Under the pieces are notes generated by a model. The model made no database searches and had not been told where the DNA came from. It saw nothing but the letters and a program-made list of their open reading frames with translations. Of a stretch of DNA of 64,000 nucleotides, positions 26,441 to 36,133 are shown piece by piece. The position numbers and the translations under genes are program-made. Origin of the DNA: Roseimaritima multifibrata. Lineage in GTDB: Bacteria; Planctomycetota; Planctomycetia; Pirellulales; Pirellulaceae. The number at the start of each line of letters is the position of its first letter. Within the stretch, counting starts at the first letter, position 1. The DNA is taken from contig NZ_CP036262.1 in NCBI RefSeq assembly GCF_007741495.1, forward strand, positions 248,001 through 312,000. The letters run 5' to 3'.

Positions 26441-29400
26441 TCAATCCTCTAGCGGATCGCCTTTGGGGGCGATCGTCACTTTGGCGGCAACCCAGGGATA
26501 AATCGCAGGGATTACAAGACAGGTTAGCAAGGTGCTAGTGATCAATCCTCCAATCACGACCGTCGCAAGAGGCCGTTGTAATTCCGCTCCGTCACTGCTG
26601 GAGAGTGCCATCGGTAGGAATCCTAAACTGGCTACCATTGCGGTCATCAGAACCGGGCGAAGTCGATCGTCGGCAGCTTTATAAGCGGCATCACGTGGTT
26701 TCGATCCGGCACGGCGATGATGTTCGGCATCGCTCACCCAGACTAGGCCGTTCAGGACTGCGACGCCGAACAGGGCGATGAATCCGACTCCGGCGGCGAT
26801 GCTGAACGGCATGTCACGCAGCATCAACGCGAAGACACCGCCACTTGCTGCGATCGGCACGCATAAGAAGATTAGCGATGCTAATCGAACGGAATTAAAC
26901 GACGTGTAAAGCAATAGGAAAATGACCACCAAAACAATCGGCGTGATCAACGCTAAGCGACGACTGGCCGATTGAAGGTTCTCGAAATCGCCACCCCAAC
27001 GGAGTTCGTAATTGGGAGGAAGTTTAATATCGGCTGCAACGGCCGCTTTGGCATCGGCGACGAATGACGCGACGTCACGTCCTCGTACGTTTGCCGATAC
27101 AAAAGTGCGTCGTCGCCCATTCTCGTGCTCGACAGTAGGAGGAGTCTGTTCTAGTTTGATCGAGGCCAGTTCGTATAACGGAACCGGTTTACCACCCGCG
27201 TCGGCAACCGGCAATTGCTCCAGCTGGTGAATGTCCTCTCGCCAGTGTTCAGGGATGCGAACACGGATAGGGAATCGTGCGCGTCCCTCAAGGACCTCGC
27301 CAACGGGGCGTCCGCCCAAGGCGTCGACCACGTCCATTACCTGTTGGGCGTCGATGCCATAGCGAGCCAACGCATCGCGATCGGGCCGGATTGTTAAGGT
27401 TGCCAATGTCGACTGAATGTCGGCTTTGACGTCGGCGGCTCCGGGAACGGTCCGAAGTGTCCGTTCGATCTGTTTCGCCTTGGTGGCAAGCGTTTCCAGG
27501 TCGTCGCCATACAGTAGGACGGCAACATCCGCTTTGACACCAGCGACCAGTTCATCGACTCGCATTTCAATCGGTTGCGTAAATCCGAAGGAAACGCCTG
27601 GAACGTTTTCTGTCAGGCTTGCTTCCATTTCGGAAATAAGTTCTTCTCGAGTCTTCTCCGTTGGCCAAGTCGCTGGTGGGTTTAGCATGACCCACACATC
27701 GCTTTGGTGGACGCCCATCACATCGTTCGCGATTTCCGGACGGCCCGTTTTTGTGAAGACGGTTTTAACTTCGGGCATTTTCAAAAGTTCGGATTCCACC
27801 TGTTGTGCCATGATTTCAGCACCTTCAAGCGAGGCACTCGGCAATCGAACAGCTTCGACCAGGAGGTCTCCTTCATTTAGACGCGGCATGAATTCCGCTC
27901 CAAGGTTCATTGCGACCGGGAGACTGATGGCGAAGATACAGGCAGCGATGATCGCCGTGACTGCGGGCCAGGCGACCGCTTTCCGGACCGATGGAAGGTA
28001 AACCTTTTTCAGCATCCGAATCGGCCACAGGTCATGGTCATGCGGCTTTTTGGGAAGCGATAAAGAGGCGAGAGCCGGCATCAACGTCATCGATAGGATG
28101 AAGGAGCCGAACAAGGCGAACAGGACCGTTAGTGCCATCGGTCGGAACATTTTGCCCTCGGTCCCTTGCAGCAAGAGCACTGGGACGTAGACAACCGCGA
28201 TGATCAATTCACCGAACATGGTGGGACCACGCACTTCCATACAAGCGTCGCGGATGGTCGCTAAGCGGGACTTTTGAGCAGGTGGTCGGTCGCCAGGGAT
28301 CGACGAATCGGATGGGTTCAAGTCGGAGGTCGATTCGTCGGTGTCTCCGTTTCGCTGCGCCAATCGACGCACGCAGTTTTCTACCATGATCACTGACGAA
28401 TCGACGATTAAACCAAAGTCAATCGCTCCCAGGCTCATCAAGCTGGCCGAGATTCCAAACGCAAGCATCATGTTAGATGCGAACAGCATCGACAGTGGAA
28501 TCGCTAGTGCGACGATGATACCCGCTCGTAAACTACCCAGCGTGATCAGCAGGACGATTGCGACCAATGCGCCACCCTCTAGCAGGTTCTTCAAGACGGT
28601 GTGGAGGGTTCGGTCGATCAATTCTTCGCGGTCGTAAAGGATTTCCAGCGTGACGTCGGCGGGTAAGGTCTTCTGCACTTCTTGGATACGTGTCTTTGTG
28701 CGGCTGACCACATCACGCGAGTTTTCGCCGATACGCATCATGACCATCCCCGTGACGGCCTCGCCGCGACCGTCGCGGCTGACTGCACCTTGGCGTGGCA
28801 TCGGAGCGATGGAAACGTCTGCCACATCGGATAGCAACAGCGGTGAACCGTTTTCGCTGCGGCGAATCACGATGTTCTGTAAATCTTCGACTCCGGTTAG
28901 CAATGCTTGTCCGCGAATGAAGCGTTGTTCGTCGTGGTGGATAACGTAGCCACCGCCCGCGTTTGCGTTGGCAGCTTCGATCCGGCTGTACAGTTCATCG
29001 AGGGTCAGCCCGTGGTCCATCAGTTGGTTGGGATCGGGGCGAACTTCAAAGGTTTTGTAAAACCCGCCCATCACGTTGATTTCGGTAACGCCATCGATCT
29101 CACGCAGTTTGGGAGCGATGTCCCATTCCAGCAAAGAACGAAGTTCCATCGGTGATTTGGTATCGCTGCGGACTTCGAATTGCAGGATTTCACCGAGTGC
29201 GGTGGTCATCGGTCCCAGTTCCGGTGGACCGTATCCTTCGGGCAGACTGGCTGCCGCGGCGGAAAGACGTTGGTTGATTTGCTGGTTGGCAAAATAGACG
29301 TCGGTCCCTTCGGTGAACACGATTGTGATGACCGACAGGCCAAACTTTGAAATGCTGCGTACCTCTTCGACGTTGGGCAGGCCTCCCATCGTCCATTCAA

Positions 29401-29605
29401 TCGGATAGGTGACCTGGCGTTCGACTTCGACCGGTGGCAAGGAACCTGCCGTGGTGATCACGGTGACCTGTGTGTTGGTCAAATCGGGAACGGCATCGAT
29501 CGGCAATAACAGAGCGCTTCGCACGCCCAGGCCGGCCATCAGCACCGTCCCGATGATGATCAAGAAGCGATTTCGTAGCGAAAATTCGATTAGTTTTTGT
29601 AACAT
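26441..29605 (-). CDS. heavy-metal efflux RND pump (CusA/CzcA family)
   Basis: A 1054-residue inner-membrane RND transporter of normal family length. The N-terminus LRNRFLIIIGTVLMAGLGVRSALLLPIDAVPDLTNTQVTV is the heavy-metal subgroup form. The proton-relay motif in TM4, AIDFGLIVDSSVIMVENC, retains the two Asp and one Glu typical of CzcA and CusA. The pump expels cations through a tripartite complex using proton influx. The start has a strong GGGGAGGAG site, 4 bp after the cusB-like stop, so the two are co-translated. Metal specificity (Cu/Ag versus Co/Zn/Cd) cannot be decided with confidence from the motifs. No outer-membrane factor is in this operon; the TolC-like protein at 47014 belongs to a different unit. 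Confidence 0.94.
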   Translation of the reverse strand: MLQKLIEFSLRNRFLIIIGTVLMAGLGVRSALLLPIDAVPDLTNTQVTVITTAGSLPPVEVERQVTYPIEWTMGGLPNVEEVRSISKFGLSVITIVFTEGTDVYFANQQINQRLSAAAASLPEGYGPPELGPMTTALGEILQFEVRSDTKSPMELRSLLEWDIAPKLREIDGVTEINVMGGFYKTFEVRPDPNQLMDHGLTLDELYSRIEAANANAGGGYVIHHDEQRFIRGQALLTGVEDLQNIVIRRSENGSPLLLSDVADVSIAPMPRQGAVSRDGRGEAVTGMVMMRIGENSRDVVSRTKTRIQEVQKTLPADVTLEILYDREELIDRTLHTVLKNLLEGGALVAIVLLITLGSLRAGIIVALAIPLSMLFASNMMLAFGISASLMSLGAIDFGLIVDSSVIMVENCVRRLAQRNGDTDESTSDLNPSDSSIPGDRPPAQKSRLATIRDACMEVRGPTMFGELIIAVVYVPVLLLQGTEGKMFRPMALTVLFALFGSFILSMTLMPALASLSLPKKPHDHDLWPIRMLKKVYLPSVRKAVAWPAVTAIIAACIFAISLPVAMNLGAEFMPRLNEGDLLVEAVRLPSASLEGAEIMAQQVESELLKMPEVKTVFTKTGRPEIANDVMGVHQSDVWVMLNPPATWPTEKTREELISEMEASLTENVPGVSFGFTQPIEMRVDELVAGVKADVAVLLYGDDLETLATKAKQIERTLRTVPGAADVKADIQSTLATLTIRPDRDALARYGIDAQQVMDVVDALGGRPVGEVLEGRARFPIRVRIPEHWREDIHQLEQLPVADAGGKPVPLYELASIKLEQTPPTVEHENGRRRTFVSANVRGRDVASFVADAKAAVAADIKLPPNYELRWGGDFENLQSASRRLALITPIVLVVIFLLLYTSFNSVRLASLIFLCVPIAASGGVFALMLRDMPFSIAAGVGFIALFGVAVLNGLVWVSDAEHHRRAGSKPRDAAYKAADDRLRPVLMTAMVASLGFLPMALSSSDGAELQRPLATVVIGGLITSTLLTCLVIPAIYPWVAAKVTIAPKGDPLED

Positions 29606-29609
29606 TGAA

Positions 29610-31094
29610 TCACTCCTCCCCTACGAGCATTCGTTCGCTCTTGAGCGTGAAAACGCCCGAGACGACGACGGTCTGGCCGACGGTTAGCCCTTTGCGGATT
29701 TCGACTTGATCACCGCTGCGTGAGCCAACTTCAACGGCTACCGGGAGGAAGTTATCTTGCTGACGGACGAACACACTCTCCTGCCCATCCAGGTCCACCA
29801 AGGCCGATTCAGGAATCACGATCGCATCCTGTATGGTCTCGGTTGGGACAGCGACTCGAGCAAACAACCCAGGGCGAAAATGGCCGGCGGTGTTGTCGAT
29901 GGTCGCGACCAACGGGATCGATCCTGACGATGGGTCGACTTGACGACCAACGTAATAGAGCGTTGCGGCTTGTGGCGGCACGTTGACCGAGGGGGTGGTG
30001 ACCATCACGCGGCTTCCTGCTGCGACGTTGATGGAATCCCAGTCGCGACCGCGAATGTCGGCCTCGACCCATAAACGGCTGGTGTCTGCAATCACAAACA
30101 ATTCGTCTTGTGCGGTGACTCGTTCGGTGGCAGAAAACGTTTTGCTTTCCACCGTTCCCGCCAGCGGAGACGTGATCGTTAACCGCGACATTTCGGAAGT
30201 GTTGGGCGAAATGTCCTCGTCGCTAGTCGCTCTGGCGGTTGCCCCCAATAGCGTGCTGAGCGTCTGCTTTGCGATTTGCAGTTCCCGCTCGGCCGCGTTG
30301 ACGGCCGCTTCGGCTTTGGCCTTCGATTGTTGTGTTTGAAACAGCGATTGTTCGATCGCCGATTCGAGTGCCGCGGTCGTTTGTTCGACTTCGCTTTGTC
30401 TTTGCTGGACCACTCGACCGCTAACCGCGCCGGTCCCACTGACGCTGTCGATGGAAGTGGCAATGGTTTTTGCTAATTCGGATTTACTGTAGGCGGTAAG
30501 CAGTTGTCCGCCAAAATCACCCAACGTTTTTCCTTGAAGTCGCTTTTTGATCGTGGCAACCGGTTCTCCGTCGGCGATCAGTCTGGCAGTTTCCGAGACG
30601 CCGTCATGGATATCCGCTTCCCAGTAATAGGCTTTGCGTGCTAGGTCCAGTTCCGTTTGACGAGTGAGGATCTGGCCTCTCGCCACTCCGATCGCGGGGC
30701 TCCGCAGGACGGCGACCGGTTGCCCGACCGACACCGAGTCCCCGGTTTTGACCAACACCGATTCCAGAACGCCGTCAGTCGGGGTTCGGAGTGCAACGTG
30801 ATGGGCATCGTCATAAGCAAATCGGCCCGGTAACGTCCGGGTCAGCTGCAAAGTGGTTTGGCGAACCGGTTCGGTTTGGATGCCGGCGATGGCCTGTTTC
30901 GCTTCGCTAAGCCTGACGAGGAGCTGACCGGTGGCGATGCTCGGATCTCCCGCGGATTGATCGTTGGGAGCTTCGGAAACGGAATCGGTGTGAGGCTTCT
31001 GCGAACCGTTGCCAAGCGATTTCCACGCAAACCATCCGGTCGCGCAGACGAGGGCGAGCGCAATGATTGCGCTGATCAAGTGTTTTGATTTCAT
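29610..31094 (-). CDS. RND efflux periplasmic adaptor (CusB/CzcB family)
   Basis: A 494-residue membrane-fusion protein from ATG 31094, where an N-terminal anchor or signal (HLISAIIALALVCATGWFAW) begins. Domain order: beta-barrel/lipoyl strand ALRTPTDGVLESVLVKTGDSVSVGQPVAVL, a long alpha-helical hairpin (about 140-290), the second lipoyl half TITSPLAGTVESKTF, then the barrel LWVEADIRGRDWDSINVAAG and the membrane-proximal VESALVDLDGQESVFV. It links the RND pump at 26441 to an outer-membrane channel. It lacks an N-terminal metal-binding extension with Met or His clusters such as CusB shows; the adjacent His/Cys-rich protein may serve that purpose. Confidence 0.92.
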   Translation of the reverse strand: MKSKHLISAIIALALVCATGWFAWKSLGNGSQKPHTDSVSEAPNDQSAGDPSIATGQLLVRLSEAKQAIAGIQTEPVRQTTLQLTRTLPGRFAYDDAHHVALRTPTDGVLESVLVKTGDSVSVGQPVAVLRSPAIGVARGQILTRQTELDLARKAYYWEADIHDGVSETARLIADGEPVATIKKRLQGKTLGDFGGQLLTAYSKSELAKTIATSIDSVSGTGAVSGRVVQQRQSEVEQTTAALESAIEQSLFQTQQSKAKAEAAVNAAERELQIAKQTLSTLLGATARATSDEDISPNTSEMSRLTITSPLAGTVESKTFSATERVTAQDELFVIADTSRLWVEADIRGRDWDSINVAAGSRVMVTTPSVNVPPQAATLYYVGRQVDPSSGSIPLVATIDNTAGHFRPGLFARVAVPTETIQDAIVIPESALVDLDGQESVFVRQQDNFLPVAVEVGSRSGDQVEIRKGLTVGQTVVVSGVFTLKSERMLVGEE

Positions 31095-31175
31095 GCTGCT
31101 GGTGTTAAATGAGAGTTCTCGGATGCAACCACGAATCAAAGTGTTCGCGGGTTAACAATCAAACGAGAATTCATT

Positions 31176-31604
31176 TCAGCAGCGCATCACACAGCAGAGA
31201 GTGCAGCGGTGATGTTGGTCCGCGTCCGCTGCGAATCGGTGACGAGGATCTTGGGTCGGATGCGCCGGATCAAAGATCAAATCAAGCGATACGATCCCTA
31301 TCGTGGATAAACAATCCAGTGGAAATAATTGTGCGGTTGGCCCGCACCCAAGCGAACCAGCATCGGAACTGACATAGTCGACCGGGCGACTGGGTAAGCT
31401 GCAGTCGTGCTTTCCGTCGGGATCACCCTTGGACGGCAACACGAAATGCCAGTGAGACTGATCGAGAGGCGTTTCTTTGAAACTTGCATCGCGATGGCGC
31501 TGTGCAAGGTGGCTCGAAAGTGCCTGCGGAGCCTCGATCGTGTCGTGCCGGTGCATGATCGGCATCGGCAGTGGAAGCAACAAAAAGCAAACAAACCAAG
31601 ACAT
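31176..31604 (-). CDS. His/Cys-rich small exported protein preceding the metal efflux operon
   Basis: A 142-residue protein from ATG 31604 (a GTG at 31667 would add 21 residues before the hydrophobic stretch). The N-terminus WFVCFLLLPLPMPI looks like a signal peptide or anchor. The remainder holds 11 His and 8 Cys, with clusters MHRHD, SHWHF and a C-terminal DQHHRCTLCCVMRC, which suggest binding of thiophilic or borderline metals. It lies 81 bp upstream of the cusB-like gene on the same strand, so I infer a periplasmic metal chaperone or sensor for the efflux system. I do not recognise the family. The main doubt is whether it is translated; coordinated His/Cys placement argues that it is. Confidence 0.6.
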   Translation of the reverse strand: MSWFVCFLLLPLPMPIMHRHDTIEAPQALSSHLAQRHRDASFKETPLDQSHWHFVLPSKGDPDGKHDCSLPSRPVDYVSSDAGSLGCGPTAQLFPLDCLSTIGIVSLDLIFDPAHPTQDPRHRFAADADQHHRCTLCCVMRC

Positions 31605-31765
31605 CAGGCGGTGCTCAAAAAAGCATCGTTGAGTCGTCTGTCGTGGCTGTTTAGGTAATTTTGTCACAGCTCAATTCTAGTTCACCAAGGTGTGATGGAA
31701 CAGATGCAAGATTAAATAATCTGGTTTCTCGGCTCTGGGTTTTCCTCAAACAGGGTTCCCGATAT

Positions 31766-33190
31766 TTAGAAAATGGCTTTGATCGGTTCCCCCTCATCCA
31801 GCAAATTGTAGGGTCTTCCTTGGGAATCGGTCGCTCGCAGGTCGTTGACTCCCGTTGCATAGTAGGCGGTTTTGGCGATGTCGGCGGGGGTTACAGGGTG
31901 TTCCTCGGGATAGGCTCCCAGTCGATCACTTGAACCGTACACTTGGCCTCCTTGGACGCCGCCGCCGGCCATTAACACGCTTTGGCAGTGTGTCCAGTGA
32001 TCGCGTCCTGCCCCGCTGACTCCGCCTGATCGGACGTCACCGATCTTTGGCGTCCGTCCCATTTCACTGGTGACAATCACCAAGGTTTCGTCAAGCAAAC
32101 CTTTCTGATGCAGGTCTTCCAACAAGGCGGAATAGGCCTGGTCGAATTCGGGCAGTAGGTGGTCTTTCAGGCAATTGAAGTTGTTTCCGTGGGTGTCCCA
32201 GCCTCCGGCACTTTTGCACTGATTTTTAATCGCGGTGTCCTCTTTCCAGAAAACGGTCACGAAGGGGACTTCCGCTTCGACCAGTCGTCGGGCCACCAGC
32301 AGGCTCATCGCGTTAACCGATTTGCCGTACCGTTCTCGTACGGCAGCCGGTTCGCTTTCAACATCGAAAACTTTGGTCGCTGCAGAGGAAAGCAGAAGAT
32401 CAAGCGTGCGCTGCTGATGTTTTTCCCACAGTTGCCTAGCCGGATTTTTGTCGAATTCTCGTCTGGCGCCATCGAGTTGGCTTAGCAACTGGGTGCGGGA
32501 ATGCATTTGTTGGGCGGTGATATCTCCCGAGAGTACCAGCGCAGGTGCATGGAACTTAAGTGGAGCCTCGCGGTTGCTGCTGACGTACAACGGATCAAAT
32601 TCGACGCCTAATCGAGCCGCAAATTGTCCTGGTCGAGTATAAGGCGCTTTGCTTGGTTTATGCGGTAGGGTGATCGCTCCAGGTAGGCTGGAAGCGGTCG
32701 CTTTCTTTGCCGCGATGACCGATCCCATGAATGGCCAGTCGTCGGAATAGGGGCGACGATCATTTCCGAGCGTCAAGAAAGTCGTATCGGGAACGTGACC
32801 GGTAAGGTTGTAGTAGTAGCCCGCGTGATGGTCATTGGTGTTGACCGTGCCACCGACGGAGTTAATCACCGCCATGTGATGTGCTTGTTTGGAAACCATC
32901 GGCAGGTGTTCGCAGAATCGGACTCCCGGAGCCGATGTTTGGATCGGCGCAAAGGGGCCTCGGTATCCGTCTGGGGCATCCGGTTTCATGTCCCACGTGT
33001 CAACATGGGAAGCCCCGCCACAAAGAAAGAACAGGATGACCGACTTCGCTTTGCCTGCTTTTGCTGCAGGCTTGATTTCGCTTGCCTGAGCCTGTTTTGG
33101 CGTTCCAAATTGAAGGCCCGCAAATCCAGTCGCTGAAGCAACCATGAAAGCGCGGCGACTGGGAGAGTAACGGTTTGGCTGCCAGTTCAT
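31766..33190 (-). CDS. DUF1501 protein with Tat signal
   Basis: A 474-residue protein from ATG 33190 (four residues inside the longest frame). Its N-terminus has a twin-arginine signal, SPSRRAFMVASATGFAGLQF. Landmarks are ILFFLCGGASHVDTWDMKPD, TNDHHAGYYYNLTGH, GGWDTHGNNF, IVTSEMGRTPKIG and GRDHWTHCQSVLMAGGGVQG, a sulfatase-like fold with conserved Asp, Glu and His. It belongs to the larger DUF1501 subgroup usually paired with PSCyt/PSD1 proteins, but no such partner is adjacent here. It would act in the periplasm; the reaction is unknown. Confidence 0.92.
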   Translation of the reverse strand: MNWQPNRYSPSRRAFMVASATGFAGLQFGTPKQAQASEIKPAAKAGKAKSVILFFLCGGASHVDTWDMKPDAPDGYRGPFAPIQTSAPGVRFCEHLPMVSKQAHHMAVINSVGGTVNTNDHHAGYYYNLTGHVPDTTFLTLGNDRRPYSDDWPFMGSVIAAKKATASSLPGAITLPHKPSKAPYTRPGQFAARLGVEFDPLYVSSNREAPLKFHAPALVLSGDITAQQMHSRTQLLSQLDGARREFDKNPARQLWEKHQQRTLDLLLSSAATKVFDVESEPAAVRERYGKSVNAMSLLVARRLVEAEVPFVTVFWKEDTAIKNQCKSAGGWDTHGNNFNCLKDHLLPEFDQAYSALLEDLHQKGLLDETLVIVTSEMGRTPKIGDVRSGGVSGAGRDHWTHCQSVLMAGGGVQGGQVYGSSDRLGAYPEEHPVTPADIAKTAYYATGVNDLRATDSQGRPYNLLDEGEPIKAIF

Positions 33191-33270
33191 TGCAGAACCC
33201 AAATCGGCGGGAGTGGAGGGGCTACGGAGGGAGTGCCTTTCGGTTTTCTTGCCTGTTGGCAGCCCCGATT

Positions 33271-33290
33271 AGGGCGGTTCGCACCGCCCT
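33271..33290. repeat. perfect GC-rich hairpin
   Basis: AGGGCGGT and ACCGCCCT form an 8-bp stem with a TCGC loop in the 300-bp gap between two leftward genes. It is 212 bp past the stop of the upstream gene and has no T-run, so termination is uncertain. Confidence 0.4.
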
Positions 33291-33501
33291 GTCGTTAGAG
33301 CCTCGGCTCCACTGCAAGCGGTTTCAGTGCATAAGAAATTCGAAAGGCGGTGCCAGCTTACCACATTCAAATGACGTTTTCACACAAAACCTTACCAAAC
33401 GCAGAATGTGCCGAACCCTTACCGATCACGGCTCGATGTTCCAGCTGCAAAGGACCGAGCGGTCGTTGCGATTGGGAAGCGTTGGACCGCATCGCCGTTC
33501 G

Positions 33502-34629
33502 TTAGGCGAACATGGAATTGAACGTCAGCCAACGGGCTGTCAACAGCGTCAGTACGAGGCAGCTCCACCAAGTTGCCCGTCGCGCTAGTGGAGTCTCGCG
33601 AAGCCAGTACAGCAACCCGACAGCGGTCCCCGTCGCCATCGTTTTGAACAGGAAAAGTTGCACAGGGGAATGAACCAGTTCATTGCCAAGAGGATTCAAT
33701 TCACGCATCGTCCCACTTTGGTGAGCCAAAAGGGTCCAGACCAGGTCCAATAGAGACATCAGTGACAGGATGGTTAACAGCACGATGGTTGTTCGCTTAA
33801 TTGTGGGGAGCCCATCGGACGGAACTGTCGACAAATTGACGCCAGCGATCATCTGTTCAGCGTTTGTCATCAAATGCCCGAGTGCGGCCACCACAAGAAA
33901 AAACGCAAAAATGGTGAGCGGGTATTGAAGTCGTGCAGTCCATTGATTGGCTGTAACCTGTTGCTGGTTCGATAGGAGGAGCGCGCGATGCTCAGCGAGC
34001 TGAATTCGAGCATGTTCTAAAAACGCAGCCGAAATCTGAAGTCCCGATACGGCTTGTCGCCAAGCTTCGCGATTCATTTCCGAGTGAATCAGTCCGCCGA
34101 AGGCAAGGTTGTTAATCGCATCAGGGTCGTCGCTCGCGAGCAGTTCAATCAATTCAAAACTGGCAATCCCTGGAGGCGTGAACGTGGGGCTGGCATTCTT
34201 TGCTAGCAGAACGACGACTCCGGACCGCAACATTTGAAGTTGGCTAGCTAGCGTGCTGAGGGTGGTCTGCCGAGCCGATTCCTGGGACCTCCCGCCACGG
34301 ATGCCAGGTCGTCGCCGGTGTTGCGGGTTGCGCACCTCATCCGCTTGGAGGTTGAAGTCCTCCGCTAGGTAGTTTTTTCCGTTTACGGAGAATCCGTCGG
34401 TTTGGAATTCGATCTGATAGGGAGCTTCGATGAACGTCCCGTCGATGAACAGATAGCCCTTGTCGGACTCAATGCCTCGCAAGAATCGATAGGTTTGTGA
34501 GAAGTTCCCTCGCATTGCAGAAGATTCTCTGCCTTGAGAGAAGGCAGGGCCAGCAAACCAACCGGCAATCATGAACGCAGCGATCGTACCAGTGAGGAAC
34601 GGGCGGTATTGAGGTCGTTTTGGAAGCAC
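33502..34629 (-). CDS. exported membrane protein with C-terminal DUF5658-like domain
   Basis: A 375-residue protein with an N-terminal signal (residues about 8-31, ending PAFSQG), a periplasmic domain (about 35-230) and a C-terminal membrane domain with four helices (about 235-252, 280-300, 324-343 and 352-370). The last part has the pattern LLDLVWTLLAHQSGTMRELNPLGNEL with FLFKTMATGTAVGLLYW, resembling the small DUF5658 domain, where an Asn-Pro and Lys recur in the first and second helices. The periplasmic part begins RGNFSQTYRFLRGIESDKGYLFIDG, which I do not recognise. Function unknown. Confidence 0.75.
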   Translation of the reverse strand: MLPKRPQYRPFLTGTIAAFMIAGWFAGPAFSQGRESSAMRGNFSQTYRFLRGIESDKGYLFIDGTFIEAPYQIEFQTDGFSVNGKNYLAEDFNLQADEVRNPQHRRRPGIRGGRSQESARQTTLSTLASQLQMLRSGVVVLLAKNASPTFTPPGIASFELIELLASDDPDAINNLAFGGLIHSEMNREAWRQAVSGLQISAAFLEHARIQLAEHRALLLSNQQQVTANQWTARLQYPLTIFAFFLVVAALGHLMTNAEQMIAGVNLSTVPSDGLPTIKRTTIVLLTILSLMSLLDLVWTLLAHQSGTMRELNPLGNELVHSPVQLFLFKTMATGTAVGLLYWLRETPLARRATWWSCLVLTLLTARWLTFNSMFA

Positions 34630-34813
34630 GTCATTCCTCCGTTCATGGAATCAAAAATGTTGGTAACCATGAAACTCCGCTCGCCGCCCATAGTTTCGCA
34701 CCAGCACCCGACTGACGAAATGAAAATCCGAAATGGGTTCCGCTGTTCCCGAAGTGTTTACAATGCTCTACTTCTCACGAACGTTGACTAACGACTTTCT
34801 TAAAGGACTGCAG

Positions 34814-36067
34814 ATGATTCGGAACGGTGCCAGGCTAGGCGTATTGGCCCTTTGCAGTTTGGTCGTGCCGGCGGAGGCGACCGAATCAAGCTGGCTGCGG
34901 TGGATGGGGAACGCCGAAAATGGCGTTTCCGAAGAATCGGGATGGTCCACCGATTGGCCCAAATCGGGTTTGGAAGTCGTTTGGGAGCAGGCGATTGGTA
35001 TCGGCTTTAGTAGCGTTTCGATGGATCAGGGGCGCCTGTTCACGATGGGGCATCAGGATGGCATTGAAACGGTTTACTGCTTGGATCAGGCTTCTGGAAA
35101 AGTAAACTGGACCCATACCTACCCCTCCGAATTGGTTGACAATCTGTATGAGGGCGGCCCCGGCGCCACCCCGACAATCGATGGTCAGCAGGTTTACACC
35201 CTCGGCAAAGAAGGCCAACTGTATTGCTTGAACGCTGCCGATGGAAAAGTCCAATGGCAACGGAATCTTCAAGAGGATTTAGATGTCGGCCTACCGGAAT
35301 GGGGGTTCAATAGTTCCGCAACCATCGTGGGGGATCAGCTGATCGTGCAGGGAGGAAGAGTCGTTTCTTATGACAAAACGACTGGCGATCTGAACTGGAA
35401 AACCGACAAGCATACCGCGGGCTATGGAAGTGCAGCGGTGCTAAACGTCGACGGGCAAACACTGCTAGCGACCCTTGATTCTGACAGCCTGCGAATTCTC
35501 CGTAGCAGCGACGGGGAACTGCTGGATTCCTTTCCGTGGTCATCCCCTTTTCGTACCAATTCGACGACGCCGATCGTCAAGGATCAGACTCTGTTTATCT
35601 CGACAGGGTACGGCGTTGGGTGCGGTTTGTTTCAAGTGGATTCGGGCAAACTGGATTTGGTGTATGACAATCGAGAGATGCGCAATCACTTCAACAACAG
35701 CATCTTGTACGAAGGGAATTTGTATGGATTTGACGGCAATTCAAATCTCGGTCGCGTCGTCCGCCTGGTCTGTATGGATCATAAGACAGGCGAAGTTTTT
35801 TGGGAGAAGCGAGGTCTTGGCTGTGGGTCCTTGATGATCGCAGACGGAAAATTGGTGATCCTTAGCGAGCGAGGGGAACTGGTGATCGCCGAGGCAACTA
35901 ATCAAGGCTATCGCGAGCTTGCTGAAGCCGAAATCCTTGATGGCCGCTGCTGGACCGTCCCGGTCCTTCTGGCAGGGCACGTCTACGCACGCAATGCACA
36001 AGGACGCCTTGTCTGTGTTCAATTGCCCAAAATAGAAGACAGCACGGATGCCGTCAGTAGTAACTAA
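34814..36067 (+). CDS. secreted PQQ-repeat beta-propeller protein
   Basis: A 417-residue protein. ATG 34814 follows an AAAGGA site and starts a signal peptide (IRNGARLGVLALCSLVVPAEA); the longer frame from 34733 adds unrelated residues. Seven or so PQQ/BamB-like propeller blades are visible, each with a W or Y and Gly-Lys turn: YCLDQASGKVNWTH, YCLNAADGKVQWQR, SYDKTTGDLNWKT, RILRSSDGELLDSF and CMDHKTGEVFWEK. Quinoprotein catalytic residues are not apparent, so a binding or scaffold role is likelier than dehydrogenase activity. Such propellers are frequent in planctomycetes. It converges with the orphan secreted gene at 36250. Confidence 0.88.
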   Translation: MIRNGARLGVLALCSLVVPAEATESSWLRWMGNAENGVSEESGWSTDWPKSGLEVVWEQAIGIGFSSVSMDQGRLFTMGHQDGIETVYCLDQASGKVNWTHTYPSELVDNLYEGGPGATPTIDGQQVYTLGKEGQLYCLNAADGKVQWQRNLQEDLDVGLPEWGFNSSATIVGDQLIVQGGRVVSYDKTTGDLNWKTDKHTAGYGSAAVLNVDGQTLLATLDSDSLRILRSSDGELLDSFPWSSPFRTNSTTPIVKDQTLFISTGYGVGCGLFQVDSGKLDLVYDNREMRNHFNNSILYEGNLYGFDGNSNLGRVVRLVCMDHKTGEVFWEKRGLGCGSLMIADGKLVILSERGELVIAEATNQGYRELAEAEILDGRCWTVPVLLAGHVYARNAQGRLVCVQLPKIEDSTDAVSSN

Positions 36068-36103
36068 TGATCTAGAGCGGTGACTGAAGAGGCAGTGATC
36101 TTT

Positions 36104-36133
36104 TAATGTCGCCTTTCGCTCCGCGAAAGGCGA
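36104..36133. terminator. hairpin between convergent genes, derived from repeat family A
   Basis: TCGCCTTTCG and CGAAAGGCGA (36109-36133) form a 10-bp stem with a CTCCG loop, flanked by TTTTAATG and TTCTTG. It lies between the stops of two convergent genes and shares the CGCCTTTCGCTCCGCGAAAG core with repeat family A, so it may be a repeat acting as a two-way terminator. Confidence 0.5.

Noticed and set aside
26128-26538. 136-residue open frame on the plus strand
   Set aside because: It crosses repeat copies and the end of cusA in the wrong strand, with no family features.
26441-31094. Interpretation of the TolC-like protein at 47014 as the outer-membrane partner of the Cus-like pump
   Set aside because: It is 16 kb away and tightly coupled to its own HlyD and ABC genes, so it belongs to the secretion operon.
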